Shown: in pieces, positions 1-10,194 of the stretch
Numbering within the stretch: position 1 is the stretch's first letter
How the letters are laid out: each line of letters opens with the position of its first letter
Assembly (NCBI GenBank): GCA_023375785.1
Contig: SZWC01002390.1
Coordinates: 185,647 to 230,568 of the forward strand
Reading direction: 5' to 3'
Source: Penium margaritaceum
Taxonomy: Eukaryota > Streptophyta > Zygnematophyceae > Desmidiales > Peniaceae
Length of the DNA: 44,922 bases
The notes under the pieces: model-generated
What the model was told of the DNA's origin: nothing
Seen by the model: the letters and a program-made list of their open reading frames with translations, nothing else
Databases searched by the model: none
Program-made: the position numbers and the translations under genes

Positions 1-1056
1 AAGAGACAAAGGATCACGACTCACAGTGGCGACAGCAGAGCGAGGAAGAAGGCACTGACCACATGCAGCCAGACAACGAGGTAGACTGTAAGACTGCAAT
101 GCTCAATCCACGGAACATCCACTGGGGGGTGACCCTGAACATGACCAGGCGACGAACCAAGAAGGGACCAGTCATCGGCACACGCAAGTGCCCCCAAGGC
201 TGAATGCACACTCTCACTTCCCTGATCACGAAGGTGTTGCTGGTAGACGGCATGGGAGAGGGCGGAGTCCAGCTGACGGGCGTCCTCCGACGGGCCGGTG
301 ATGACAATGCCAGGAGAGGGACGCTGAGGAGCGGGAATGGACGACACCCATGGTGGAGGAGAGTAGAATCTAGACGGGGGCCCGAAGTAGACGGGGCTGC
401 CAAGTCCAGGAGGCCAGCCCTAGCGAGGGAGTGGAGATGGCGACGTAAGAGCAGTGCTGTAAGCAGCAGCCGTCAAAGGGGAGGATGAAGTGTGCCCGGC
501 GCATACGGTGGAGGTGGAGGAGCAAGAGGAACCTCCACTGGAACCAGTGGAGCGAGCCCAATGGGCACGCATGGCTAAGGCGAGGCGGGCATCGTCGGGA
601 AGTGCTGGGCACTTGGGTGTAGCATGATCGGTAACGCCGCAGTTCCACCACGTGACAGTGCTGGAGGATGAAGATGAGGATGGAGCACCATCAGAGCCGT
701 GACCCTTGCCACCCCTGCCTTGGCCGACTCCCCCTGAGGCACCTCCTCGGCCTTTGCCTTTGCCACCCCCCCACCCTGGCCACCCCCTTGAGAAACAAGA
801 GATGTGGAAGTAGAGGTGGGAGTGGTGGTAGATGATGATGCAGGAGCGGAGGAGGTGGAGGAGGGGAGGGCAGTGGTAGCTGCTGCAACGGCTGCGCAGT
901 AAATGCGTTTGTTCTGCAGTGCGTTCCACCAGTCCGTCAGACGTTGAGAGGTGAACTCCCACAAGGCACCAATGCCAGGGGGTGCATCAGCTAGAACAGG
1001 TATGGCAGCAAGGCGCTCAAGCTCAGTGGCCTTCACCTCCCGCGTCATGCTCTGCC
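1..1056 (-). pseudogene. Copia gag C-terminal part (fragment A), cut by the window edge
   Basis: Read on the minus strand this is the C-terminal half of a Ty1/copia Gag followed by the start of the gag-protease linker. The segment around 1040-960 (REVKATELERLAA) matches the end of the Gag core of element C (REVKATELVRLAA near 14450). A degenerate CCHC zinc knuckle lies near 600-655 (WWNCG...H...KC, the first Cys replaced by Trp), followed by PDDAR-ALAMRAHWAR, which matches PDDARLIAAIRAHWAR in C. The last part (VPWIEH near 110) matches the C region just before its protease, so the protease should start left of base 1. The N-terminal Gag half is absent; upstream sequence is the G repeat. Several frames are needed, so it is a pseudogene of the same family as C. 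Confidence 0.75.
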
Positions 1057-1391
1057 TAGGATCCATATTTCATATTGCGGGGCATTGTTTGGCACATTGG
1101 ACCACCGTAAGCACTGCCTGGGTTTGGGCAGTTATAACTCTTTGCTACTATTCTTCTAGCTGTTTCTCACCACACGGCTGCTTTTGCAGCATTGGTATTA
1201 TGGTATGGTCCAGTTTTCAGGCAAAATAGATGACGCCCGGGTTTTGGGCTGTCGGCCGTCTGGCATGCCTCACCAAGAAAACCCGTCAGCCTGAAAACAG
1301 AGCTATTTTCTGATTGCTGGTGATCTGAGCAACAAGCTCTACAAAGCTGGGGGGGAGCTAGAACTTGGAGGGGTCTGCCATTGTTGTTCAT
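1047..1391 (-). pseudogene. Unidentified coding-like repeat G, copy 1
   Basis: The minus strand from about 1391 to 1047 aligns along its whole length with the plus strand from 30684 to about 31030. Shared features in order are a start-like M-x-x-PSKF-stop, a segment readable in a second frame as LAPPQLCRAC, and a block in which copy 2 reads PKPGHCLFCPKTGPYHTTH while copy 1 reads PKPGRHLFCLKTGPYHNTN. The conserved LFCxKTGPYH suggests a former small zinc-binding (CxxC...H...H) protein, but I recognise no family. Copy 1 carries several stops and one lost Cys. It abuts the truncated Gag of fragment A on the same strand, so it may have been part of a chimeric element. Confidence 0.5.
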
Positions 1392-1600
1392 TATTGATTG
1401 CTAATCAGTCACTTTCAGTTTTCAGCTGCTTTCTGGCGCTAACATTTGCGCGAGCATCTCTAAGTAACAGACCCAGAGCTCACAAACTTAGACTCAAGAT
1501 GTAGTAGACTGAGGGGGCAGAAGACTTAAGCAACGAGCGTGGAAGCCCGCACGCTGCATCAACAACGCTGTTGCCTCAACCTGCTACATAGATTCCAGCA
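1392..1600. other. Unassigned spacer left of element C
   Basis: No gene, LTR or repeat was recognised here. It is the left flank of element C. The five bases next to the LTR (CAGCA) do not match the right flank (TGCTG), so no target-site duplication is visible. Confidence 0.4.
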
Positions 1601-2134
1601 AGTTAGTGCTGGAGAGAATGAGGGAAGAAGGTAACTAGGTAAGCATGTGCGCACAAGATGGCGGACGCCATGGACTAGCTCACAAGAGTGAGACTCAAAG
1701 AAGAAACGAGAGTTAGTGAGAGGCGCGAACAGTGGGTAAGCTAGCAGGTCTTGCTTCCCACGATCGGGTGGGCAGCGAGCCCACAACTAACCGTGGTTTT
1801 CTTCCATGCCCCAGTTCCATCCTGATCCTAGTAGCCGTAATGTCTCACATGCAGTCTAGTGAGTAGAACGCGGGTGACCTTGCAAGAACCAAGTAACCCC
1901 CCCCCCCAAGGACACGAGGCCACAAGTCGTAAGTAAGAGGAGCTGCAGCACACAACTTTGCAGCCTGCCTTGGCGATCATCCGTAGATCAATTGACTCAT
2001 TGGCCACCTCGCATCGCAAAGCCTCATGTCGGTGTAGAGGCTTTGCCCAATACCGACGGGTCAGTCACATGCAGGGGGTGATGTGTGTGCAGTGAGCCCA
2101 AAGGTCATTGTGTGTCATGAACTGAACATCAACA
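1601..2134 (-). repeat. Element C 3' LTR
   Basis: This aligns end to end with 23031-23563 in the same orientation. In element orientation it starts TGTTGATG, directly after the polypurine tract. A run of 12 or so C bases (about 1898-1910) differs from the other LTR. The inner end lacks a clean CA terminus (reads CTAACT), so the boundary at 1601 may be off by a few bases. Confidence 0.85.
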
Positions 2135-2144
2135 CTCCCCCATG
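2135..2144 (-). promoter_or_regulatory. Polypurine tract of element C
   Basis: Minus strand CATGGGGGAG lies immediately before LTR start TGTTGATG. The same ten bases precede the 3' LTR of element B at 9541-9550. This is the usual site of plus-strand priming in LTR retrotransposons. Confidence 0.75.
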
Positions 2145-2234
2145 ACCCACAGGCGACACGCGTACAACACACAAGGGGCGACAACAAAATGCCCTGTACA
2201 AAGATAGACAGTCACAAAGCTGTCATCACGAACA

Positions 2235-2520
2235 TCACACAGGTGCATCACGATAGGACAGCAGGCCAATAGCATACACGGCTGTCTTGAAGATGTTGCT
2301 GCTCAGTTCCTTCCTGAGGAAGTCAGCGCATTGTTGTCGTGTGTCCACCCAGACAATGCGAACATCACCTGTCGCGACACGCTCTCACACAAAATGATGC
2401 TCAACATTAATGTGCTTCGTGCGTGTGTGGTGCATGCCATCATGTTCAGCGATTGCTTTCGTGCTTTGGCTATCACTGCGCAAAGTCATGCAGCGGATGG
2501 GTACGCACAATTGTTCCAAC
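2235..2520 (-). pseudogene. Element C RNase H, C-terminal segment
   Basis: Minus-strand translation gives the end of a copia RNase H: LRSDSQSTKAIAEHD, then the typical HTRTKHINVEHHFV, then TGDVRIVWVDT and a final ADFLRKEL before a stop at 2237-2235. One internal TGA (CGA to TGA type) follows HHFV. The reading frame starts abruptly at 2520, exactly where the 5' LTR of element B begins, and continues the frame that stops at 10195 on the far side of B. It is therefore one gene with the 10195-11543 segment, interrupted by an insertion. Confidence 0.85.
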
Positions 2521-3145
2521 TGTTGTGATTTGTGACGTCCTGTCGACCTGTACAATTTACTGTTACCACTCGGCCATGTCCATACTCGTGCAGATCCTTG
2601 ATGCGGACCCTGGTGGTACCGGTGCGTCATCTGGTGGCGGAATACCAGCTTGGAGCTGACCGACGACTGTTCCAGAGCTCTCGACGCTACTCGGGACCTC
2701 TTGCAGAATTTTTACAGCACGCAGGAGTTTATCAGTGGACGAGCCGTGGGCCCGATTTGCATGTTCTTACATTGTGTGTCTACCGTTTGATGCCCGATGC
2801 ATGCATGTGACCAGTCGTAGCGTTTGGCTTTTGGCCCTACATGTCTAGGTTCACACGGTGTAGCGTTATGACATATCTGCACAGAGTAACGGCCAAAGCA
2901 GTGGTTTGGGGCAAGTTTTAGGACAGATCTTGTACTGCCGCGTGCGACACCCGCCGTGCGCCGCGGCAGGTACTTATGCCATGGACCTGTCATTTGTCAT
3001 TTCTCTCTACAAATGCTGTTGAAGCATTCTGACACTTTGCCTTGTATCTCCTAGCCAGGCCCTTGCGGTTGTGTGCACAACTTGTGACTGTCGTCACCGT
3101 CTGACCAGCAGCTGTGTTGCCAGGAAGCTTCCACGCATCTTCTCA
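2521..3145 (+). repeat. Element B 5' LTR
   Basis: This starts TGTTGTGA and ends TCTCA directly before the primer-binding site. It aligns with 9551-10194 throughout. Confidence 0.9.
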
Positions 3146-3159
3146 TGGTATCAAAGCGG
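3146..3159 (+). promoter_or_regulatory. Element B primer-binding site (initiator tRNA-Met 3' end)
   Basis: TGGTATCAAAGC matches the plant copia primer-binding site TGGTATCAGAGC with one mismatch and abuts the LTR end with no gap. It would pair with the 3' end of initiator tRNA-Met. Confidence 0.85.
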
Positions 3160-4009
3160 TTCTCACCGAGCTGCGCAGTAGAGACGCAAGAGAGCAGTAG
3201 CACTGAGAGTCACCGCTACAGCAGATCTACTAGGACCTATTGACGACGACAGCCGATCGCCGTTGACGTCGCTCACCATTACCACATGAGACTAGATCAG
3301 CAGCAGCCGCTAGCGGCAGCAGGCGACAGCTGCAGTAGACTACAGTCACCAGCAGCTGCCGACATTGGCACATGCGACTGTAGCAGAAGTATTCAGCAGC
3401 AGCAGCAGGGCGGTAGCAGCGCGCGGTGGCAGTAGCACAGTAGTAGCATGCGGCGGCAGGAGCAAAGCAACAGCACAACAGCAGCGGCAACAGCAATGAC
3501 GTTAGCAGTACCATAGTAGTACAATAGTAGTGGCGACAGCAGCAGCAGCGGCAATAGCGGCAGTAGCATGCGGCGGTGGCAACAGCATGCACTAGTCGTA
3601 GCGCGCAGTAGTAGCAGCAGCGCGTAGCTGCTGCCACGACCGCGCACGCAGCCGCCCGGCGGCCGCTCCGCACGCAGCCGCATGGCTGCTGCTGCAGCTA
3701 ACGCCGTAACATCAGTAACTGCAATAAAGCGGAAGCTTTTGTGCAGCTTCCTTGCAACTTGCGCATGGCTGCTGCGGAGCGGCTGCTTGCTTGTGCAGCA
3801 AACACAAAGGTGGACAAGAAAAGGGAGCTGATGTCAGCATTTCTTGTTGCTGACGTCTTTAGGTCATGCTACCGTCAGTAACTTCCTACTAACATCAGCA
3901 CTTGCCGTAGTGAAATCTTTGGTCGGAGGGTCAAACGTTGCCATTGTTTCAACTCGTCGAGAAACCCTCACATTTCTGCAATTCGACCACGTTGACGTCT
4001 CAGCCCATA
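3160..4009 (+). other. Element B 5' leader, AGC/AGT trinucleotide-rich
   Basis: This is untranslated leader between primer-binding site and gag. From 3290 to 3640 it is a dense interspersion of AGC, AGT, GCA and GCG triplets. The long minus-strand frames here (Cys/Tyr/Leu/Ala-rich) are products of that composition. Around 3830-3900 there are several copies of TGATGTCAGC/TGACGTC-like motifs, which also occur in the leader of element F. Confidence 0.7.
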
Positions 4010-5642
4010 ATGAGCGGCGACATGACTCTGTCCGGTATCAAGGGAAAAACGGTACTAGATCCCTCTTCTTCCTCCACAGGGATCATGAGCCCACGTTTGC
4101 AGGCTATTGAGGACCTACGGAGCCAACAGGATGAGATGCGTTGGCTGTAGCTTGAGCAGACTGACACCATCCGTACACTCACCGAGCTTCTTCGAGGTCA
4201 TTCCATGACTCCACGACAGACCTCTGAGGGAGCGGCCGGGGTCGCACCCTCTGCATAGCTACAACACCAGAGACAGGAGCTGGAGCTGACCCGCCACCTC
4301 TTGATTCTGGGACAAGGATGCATACATGCCAGACATGAGTGCAAGATTTGTGTGCTTTAGGAGCATCTACGCCAGCTTCAGACGAGCTCTCGGCCCCCAC
4401 ACAGATCTCGCTTTCCCAAGTTTTGATCGTCGCCTGACCTCCACCCCAGTGACTTCCCTCTTCTCGGGGTCTTTCCCATCCCTCATCCTTCCCAGCCTGT
4501 GGTTGCTCTCCCTACGGAGCGGCAACCCAAGGACTTCGAGACATTGCCCCCACGGTATGTTAGCCAGGACAACTTGGATTGCTGGAAGATTCTCTTCCAG
4601 GTTTGGGCTACTTCAGAGGGCGTGTGGCACTACTACCACAGTCCGTATCAGAGTACGGACCGAGCAAATGTGCTGATAGTGGCTAGGGAGATGCGCAAAT
4701 TTCTCTACGCCATGCCGCGCGAGACTGTCGCCGACTTCCGCTCGTTCCTTGGCGAGGCGGGCACAGGCACCGGCGCTGATCCACGTGGGGGCTGGGACCT
4801 AGCATTATCTCTGCTTGCTAAAGAGATGCAAGCCACTCGCGCCGCGCACATTCGTACCTTTCACTCCCTTCGTCAAGGGCCTGCCGAGCCTGCAGCCGAC
4901 TACTCACGACGCGCCATGCCCATTACACGCTCCTTGGGACCTTAGGAGGTACGCAGATGTGGGCGCTCCACACGATCATGCACGGAGTTCACCTTGAGCA
5001 CACAGACATTTTCTCAAGGTATAGCGACGCCGTGCTTGAGCCTTCTTTGGCCTCACTGTAGCTTCTCCCCTGGGCGCATCAGCTCTTCCTCAAAGTGAAT
5101 TCTGCCCGTGAGGCAGCCGTGGCTCATCAAGAGACCTCCATTGCTGCAGCAGTCTTTGCATCACCACTGACGCCCCTCCTGCAGACTCCTTCTCAATCCT
5201 CTGTCACGTCCTCCTCCTCCCCTTCCACCCCGATTACACTGACACAGCCAGAGGGTGTCGCGGCAGAAGCACAAGGTAAGAAGGGACGACGAAGGCGCGG
5301 CTTGGGCCAGCAGCAGTCACAACAGCAGCCGTCATCGGGTAGTAGCAGTAGACGCTCCGTTCATTGCTTTAACTGTGGAAGCGCCCATGGCTACATTGAG
5401 TGCCTACAGCCGCTTGACTGGGCGCGGATTACTTGCGTGCTCCAGGCTGCACACACACTACGGTCTACGTCGAGCAGCACATCATCCGGGCGCACGACGA
5501 CCACAACTGCAAAAGTTCCTATTTCATCTTCGGCGACCAATGGTGACCTAGACGCACGTGACCGCACCATCGCCGAGCTCCGACACTTTCTGGCGCTTCG
5601 CTTTCAGGGAGGTACGAGTGTGTTGACACAGCCGGGTGGTTA
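4010..5642 (+). pseudogene. Element B gag
   Basis: Gag is the capsid-like, RNA-packaging protein of the retrotransposon. The frame can start at 4010 (MSGDMTLSGIKGK). It is interrupted by stops at about 4149, 4256 and 4345 and stays in one frame to 4945, with a Gag core region at 4499-4945 (WKILFQVWATSEGVWHYY). It then shifts frame and continues to 5642. The C-terminal part has a basic stretch (GKKGRRRR near 5275) and a CCHC zinc knuckle CFNCGSAHGYIEC near 5365-5403, one residue shorter than the usual spacing (CX2CX3HX4C). It resembles the Gag of element F (PWAhxLFLkv followed by KK-RRR and the knuckle). Confidence 0.8.
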
Positions 5643-5806
5643 ACAAACTCTCTGTTCATCTGTTCTTGTGACTCGGGATGATTCATGTGCGGGGGGCACA
5701 GTCGGCATGTGATGATGATGGGCCTGACTGTACGGATTGGAATCATGAGTCTCATCTTTGTGCCCTTCGTCGATCCACTTGCTGCCCAGCTTCCGTCTAA
5801 GGCCGA

Positions 5807-6274
5807 GTGTTCAGTTTTGGTGGCACTTGGATCATCGATTCCGGTGCCACTCATCACATGACCTGTCGTCATAGGGATTCCATTGTTCTCGGCCGAGTTG
5901 AGTCTGTTCGTTCCGTCCGCACAGGCTCTGGTCAGTCCTTACCAGTCCACGGTGTTGGGGTCTTACGTTTCGATGATCCGTCTGGCCCCCTGTATCTTTC
6001 CAAGGTGCTGTTTGTGCCTGATCTTGAGTTCTGTTTGCTTTCTATACATACTTGCACACTGATTGGACTCTCTGTGGAGCACATTGTAGAGTCCGCGACT
6101 GTGACTGCTATTGAAACTCGTAGCATTGTTCACCGTGCCTCTATTGTTGATGACCCGGATCGTGTCTCCCGGACTTCTGCTCCTTGCTTCCCCTCCCCTT
6201 CCCTCGTGTTTTTGTCACTGGTGTTCCATCTCCTGACCACTAGTGATTGCTTCATCACCGCATGTGTCATGTAG
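5807..6274 (+). pseudogene. Element B aspartic protease
   Basis: This is the retrotransposon protease that processes the Gag-Pol polyprotein. It contains IIDSGATHHM near 5831-5862 with the catalytic Asp intact, then the conserved HGVGVLRF and LYLSKVLFVPDLEFCLLS blocks typical of copia protease and its C-terminal flank. It is in a different frame from the end of gag and from the integrase, so the polyprotein is frameshifted on both sides. Confidence 0.8.
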
Positions 6275-7191
6275 GCTCCGACATTGTGTCGAAGCTCATT
6301 TGGAGACAGCCCATCCTCAGTCTTGACGCGGCTTCTTTCGAGAAGTCGCCCAAGACCGACTGTCTCTTCTGTGCTCAGGGTAAGATGCATCGTTGTACCT
6401 ACTTTAACTCCCGTTCACGCGCACTTCGCCCTCTCGAGTTAGTCCATTCGGACCTTCTTGGTCCCCTTCCTGTCCTGTCTCTGTCCGTTCGGGGTCGATA
6501 CGTCTTGACCCTGACTGATGACTTCACCGGGATGCGGTGGGTCTACAGCCTGCGCCAGAAGAGTGTAGCCGCTCTTACATATTGCCTCTGGCTAGTGATG
6601 GCTGAGCGTCAGTCCTGCCACACGCTGCACACCTTCTGCTTGGATCGCGGGGGCGAGTTTCTTGGCGAGATGGATAGCTTCTTCGCCGAGCACTGGATTT
6701 TTCACCAGGTCTCCGCTCTTGCTACTCCTCACCAGAACGGTTTTTCTCACCACTAGAACCGCACCATAGAGGATGCGGTTCGCGCTATGCGGTCTGAGTG
6801 TGGTCTTTCGGACTCCATCTCTTTTGAAGGCTTCGCCTACATGACTTGGGTCTAGAACTGCCTCCCGCATGGTCCTCTTCCGGACCACATCACACCGTAT
6901 GAGCTCTGGTTTGGCCACCGTGCTGACCTGCGACTTGCTCGCGTCTGGGGATCCTTGGTTTCTGTGTGGTACATGGAGGACCAGCAAGGTTCCAAGGTTG
7001 TGCTACGGGGTCACTTGTGTGCCTTCTTCGGCATCTTCCTGCGGTCGAAGGCATGGCGTTTTTGGGACCCTGCTCGTCGTCGCATTATTGAGTCACGGGA
7101 CACGCTCTTCTTTGAGTCCCTCACCTACCATGATCTGACTTCGATCACGTCACTGTCCATTACACACGTTCCTACATGTGAGGTTTCTTGA
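6247..7191 (+). pseudogene. Element B integrase
   Basis: Integrase inserts the cDNA into the genome. The pre-integrase zinc-binding region (HHRMCH, then CLFCAQGK) is present. The first catalytic Asp is in VHSDLLGP, the second in CLDRGGEF. The Glu position reads GFSHH followed by TAG where related elements read SER-W-N, so the catalytic Glu is lost and a Trp codon has become a stop. A second TAG follows near 6853. The conserved C-terminal block (YELWFGHRADL, then FWDPARRRIIESRDTLFF) continues in the same frame to 7191. It cannot make a functional enzyme. Confidence 0.85.
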
Positions 7192-7881
7192 CGGATGGGG
7201 GAGTCTGCGTCTGCTAGCACCGATCGTCAGGCTGATGTGCTCGTTTGAGCTCCCTCCACTTCTCCGGCTCTTGATGACCCAGCAATCATCGCTGTCGGTC
7301 CAGAGATCTCTCCAGCCCCGCCGACTTCTACCCCTGTCCCCTCGCACCCGACAAGTACCCATGATCATGTACCTGTGCGTACTCCTGTGATCGTACCTGT
7401 GTTTGCCGAAACTCCTACCTCTGAGCGTAGACCTGTCTCACCTGCTCCTGCTATCACACCGAGCCCCGTGGCTCCCACACCCGCACCTCCTCGCACGGCA
7501 TCACCAGCTCCCTTGCCTCAGCCCTCCCCAGCTGCAATTGTGTCTGTTCCTGAGCCTGAGGTGCGCCCCTCGAGCCCGGGTTACTCACGTGAGCCTGGCG
7601 GTCGTCTTCGACCATTGGACTCCGGAGCTCAGCGAGTGTCTGTTCCCGCACCCAAGCAATCTGCTCGCAGCATCGCGAGTGGTGATCCCGGCACAAAAGC
7701 CCTAGGCCTGAGTGTCCGCATTGAGCACACAGAATTACATCCATTGTGTCCCGTTGGGCACAACATCGCCACTCGTGAAATTCATATCGCTTGTGATGCA
7801 GCAACTAATCTTGTGGTCATCAGACCTAGCATTGAGGCGTGCGCTCTTGCCACACAGAGCTCTCCCTCTATGGCACCTTAG
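7192..7881 (+). pseudogene. Element B integrase-RT linker, Pro-rich
   Basis: This low-complexity Pro/Ala/Ser-rich coding stretch (for example TPAPPRTASPAPLPQPSP near 7475) separates the integrase C-terminus from RT, as is usual in copia elements. It stays in the integrase/RT frame from 7375 to a TAG at 7879-7881. It has no domain of its own. Confidence 0.6.
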
Positions 7882-8700
7882 CCGAGCACACAGAGGGAAG
7901 CTCTCTTGTCACAAGATGCTGACGCTTGGCATGCTGGCTGTGAGGATGAGCTTCGCACCATCCGAGAGCACGGAGTTTAGGAGCTAGTCGACCTTCCACC
8001 TGAGAGGAAGGCTATTCAGGTCAAGTGGTTCTTTCACAAGAAATTGAAGCCCGATGGCTCAGTGGAACTCTACAAGGGTCGCTTGGTCGTCAAGGGATAC
8101 TCTCAGATTGAGGGCATCGATTACAGTGACACCGTTACCCCTGTCAGCCGCATGACCTCAGCTCAAGCTCTGTTTGGTGTAGTGGCTCAGCATGACTGGG
8201 AACTACACCAGATGGATGTGAACAATGCGTTCCTCCATGGCTCTCTAGATGAGGAGATTTACATGGCTCAGCCACCCAGCTTTGCGGACGGTGACAAGGT
8301 TTGGTGCATGTGCAAGTCCTTGTATGCCCTCAAGTAGTCTCCTCGGTGTTAGAACCAAGAGATCACTGGCACCCTGACTCATGTGGGATTTGTACAGAGC
8401 GAGGCAGATCCATCTCTCTTCATCCGACGGACGCTTGAGCGATTCACCGCCATCTTGGTTTTTGTTGAGGACCTTCTAATCACATCTCCTCTACTTGAGG
8501 CCGTGAAGAGGCCAAGGCTGTCCTCAGACTGCCTACAAGATGAAGGACATTGATCCTGCATCGGTGTTTCTTGGCATGGAGATCGTGCAAGACCGCATAA
8601 TTTGTACTCTACAACTGCATCAGGCCCGATATGCATGTGTTGTTGGGGAGCGTTTCAACGACCTCCTCGGAGTGCCCATGGCTTTGACACCTCTCACACC
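7882..8700 (+). pseudogene. Element B reverse transcriptase
   Basis: This RT copies the element RNA into cDNA. Motifs in order are ELVDLPPERKAI, KWFFHKKLKPDG, KGRLVVKGYSQIEGIDYSDT, the catalytic Asp in HQMDVNNAFLHG, then LYALK followed by TAG. The YVDD box reads FVEDLLI near 8460, so the first active-site Asp is Glu. Further stops (7978, 8335, 8350) and a frameshift after 8500 disrupt it. Confidence 0.85.
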
Positions 8701-9443
8701 TGACGGGTAAGATACCCTAAAGGTGGACGATCCCACACAGCTGGGGGAGATAGTGGATGTGACCCTGTACCTCCGTCTCATTGGATCTCTGATGAACCTG
8801 GCCACTACCACACGTCCTGACATCGCATTTGCCGTCAACCTCCTTGCCCATTTTTTGCAGGCTCGACGCGCTTGAGCCGTTCACGTGGTTGTGTGAGTGG
8901 TGCACTACGTGGTCTCCACACCTCACCTCAGACTCTGCTTTTGCCGGCAGTTTTTGGTGGTCCTTGACGGCTACACTGACAGGGACTGGGCTTGGAGTCT
9001 AGATGGACACAGCCGCACCGGTTACGTGTTTCTGCTTGGTGGGATCGCTGTGCCTTGGCACAGCAGGAAGTAGGGCTGCATTACACGTAGCTCATTGGAG
9101 GCAGAGTACGTTGTGCAGGGTGCAGGGGATGCTGAGGAGGCATGGCTGTAGCGCCTGTTCCTTGAGCTTGGCCAGTTAGTACCCGCCATTGTGCTTTCTT
9201 GGGACAACCGGAGTGCTCTTGCACTACATTGCAGAGAACACTGGTATTTTTCATGCCCCGTTGAAGCACATTACGGTTAAGCATCACTTTGTGCATGATC
9301 TGGTGGAGCGACACGTGTTTTCCGTCATTAAGGTTGGCATTGACATGCAGCGTGCTGACTTCTTGACAAAGGCACTAGCACACGCAAAGATCCTGGTGGC
9401 CATTTGTTCTATTGGACTTCGCCCTTTGCCTGAGAGTGGTTGA
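8701..9443 (+). pseudogene. Element B RNase H
   Basis: This degrades the RNA strand of the hybrid. Remnants are visible in several frames: a SLMNLATTTRPDIAFAVNLLA-type block near 8790-8850, the HTRTKHI/VKHHFVHDLVERHVF segment near 9270-9320 and the terminal RADFLTKALAHAKI near 9355. The closing stop is at 9441. Multiple stops and frame changes are present. Confidence 0.75.
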
Positions 9444-9540
9444 GTGAAGGGTGTGTCTGTGTCCGTGTCACATTTGTCGTTGCACTTGTTGTTGTACTCG
9501 TCTCAGTGTTGCACATGTATGGACATGCGTACCATTGGGT

Positions 9541-9550
9541 CATGGGGGAG
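9541..9550 (+). promoter_or_regulatory. Element B polypurine tract
   Basis: CATGGGGGAG lies immediately before the 3' LTR and is identical to the tract of element C. The 97 bases between the RNase H stop and this tract are untranslated. Confidence 0.75.
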
Positions 9551-10194
9551 CGTTGTGATTTATGACGTTCCTGTCGACTTGTATAGTTTACTGTGACCAC
9601 TCGGTCGTGTCCATACTCGTGCACATCCCTGATGCGGACCCTAGTGGTACCAGTGCGTCACCTGGTGGCGGACTACCAGCTTGGAGCTGACCGACGACTG
9701 TTCCAGAGCTCTGGACGCTACCGACGACCTCCTGCAGTTTTTCTATAGCACGCAAGAGTTTATTGGTGGACTGGACCTTGGCCCGATTTGCATGTTTTTG
9801 CATTGTGTGTTTACTGTTTGATGCCGGATGTATGCATGTGACCAGTTGTAGTGTCTGGATTTTGATCTTGCACATCTACGTTCAGACGGTGTAGTGTTCT
9901 GACATGTCTGCGCAGAGTTCCGGCCAAAACAGTTGTTTTGGGCCGGTTTTAGGACAGATCTTGCACTGCCGCATGCGACACCCGCCGTGCGCCGCGGCAG
10001 GTACTTATGCCATGGACGTATCATTTGTTACTTCTCTCTGTAAATGCTATGGAATCATTCTGACACTCTTCCTTGTGTCTCCTAGCCAGACCCTTGCCGT
10101 TGTGTGCATGACTTGTGACTGTCCTCCCCGTCTGACCAAGCACTGGTGCCTAGTTGGCAGCTGTGTTGCTAGGAAGGTTCCACGCATCTTCTTA
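9551..10194 (+). repeat. Element B 3' LTR
   Basis: This aligns with 2521-3145. Its first base has changed (CGTTGTGA instead of TGTTGTGA) and it ends CTTCTTA. It has about 20 extra bases near 10137-10160. Confidence 0.88.

Larger units (their letters stand above)
2521..10194 (+). mobile_element. Element B: Ty1/copia LTR retrotransposon nested in element C
   Basis: LTRs at 2521-3145 and 9551-10194 (about 13% mismatched plus an indel of about 20 bp, by hand count) bound a plus-strand element with primer-binding site, AGC-rich leader, gag, protease, integrase, RT, RNase H and polypurine tract in copia order. It lies antisense inside the RNase H codons of C. Target flanks are ATTGC and GTTGG on C's coding strand. 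They share only TTG, but counting them as one decayed 5-bp duplication restores C's frame and the expected length. Many stops, RT motif VED and loss of the integrase Glu make it inactive. Its gag resembles that of element F. Confidence 0.9.
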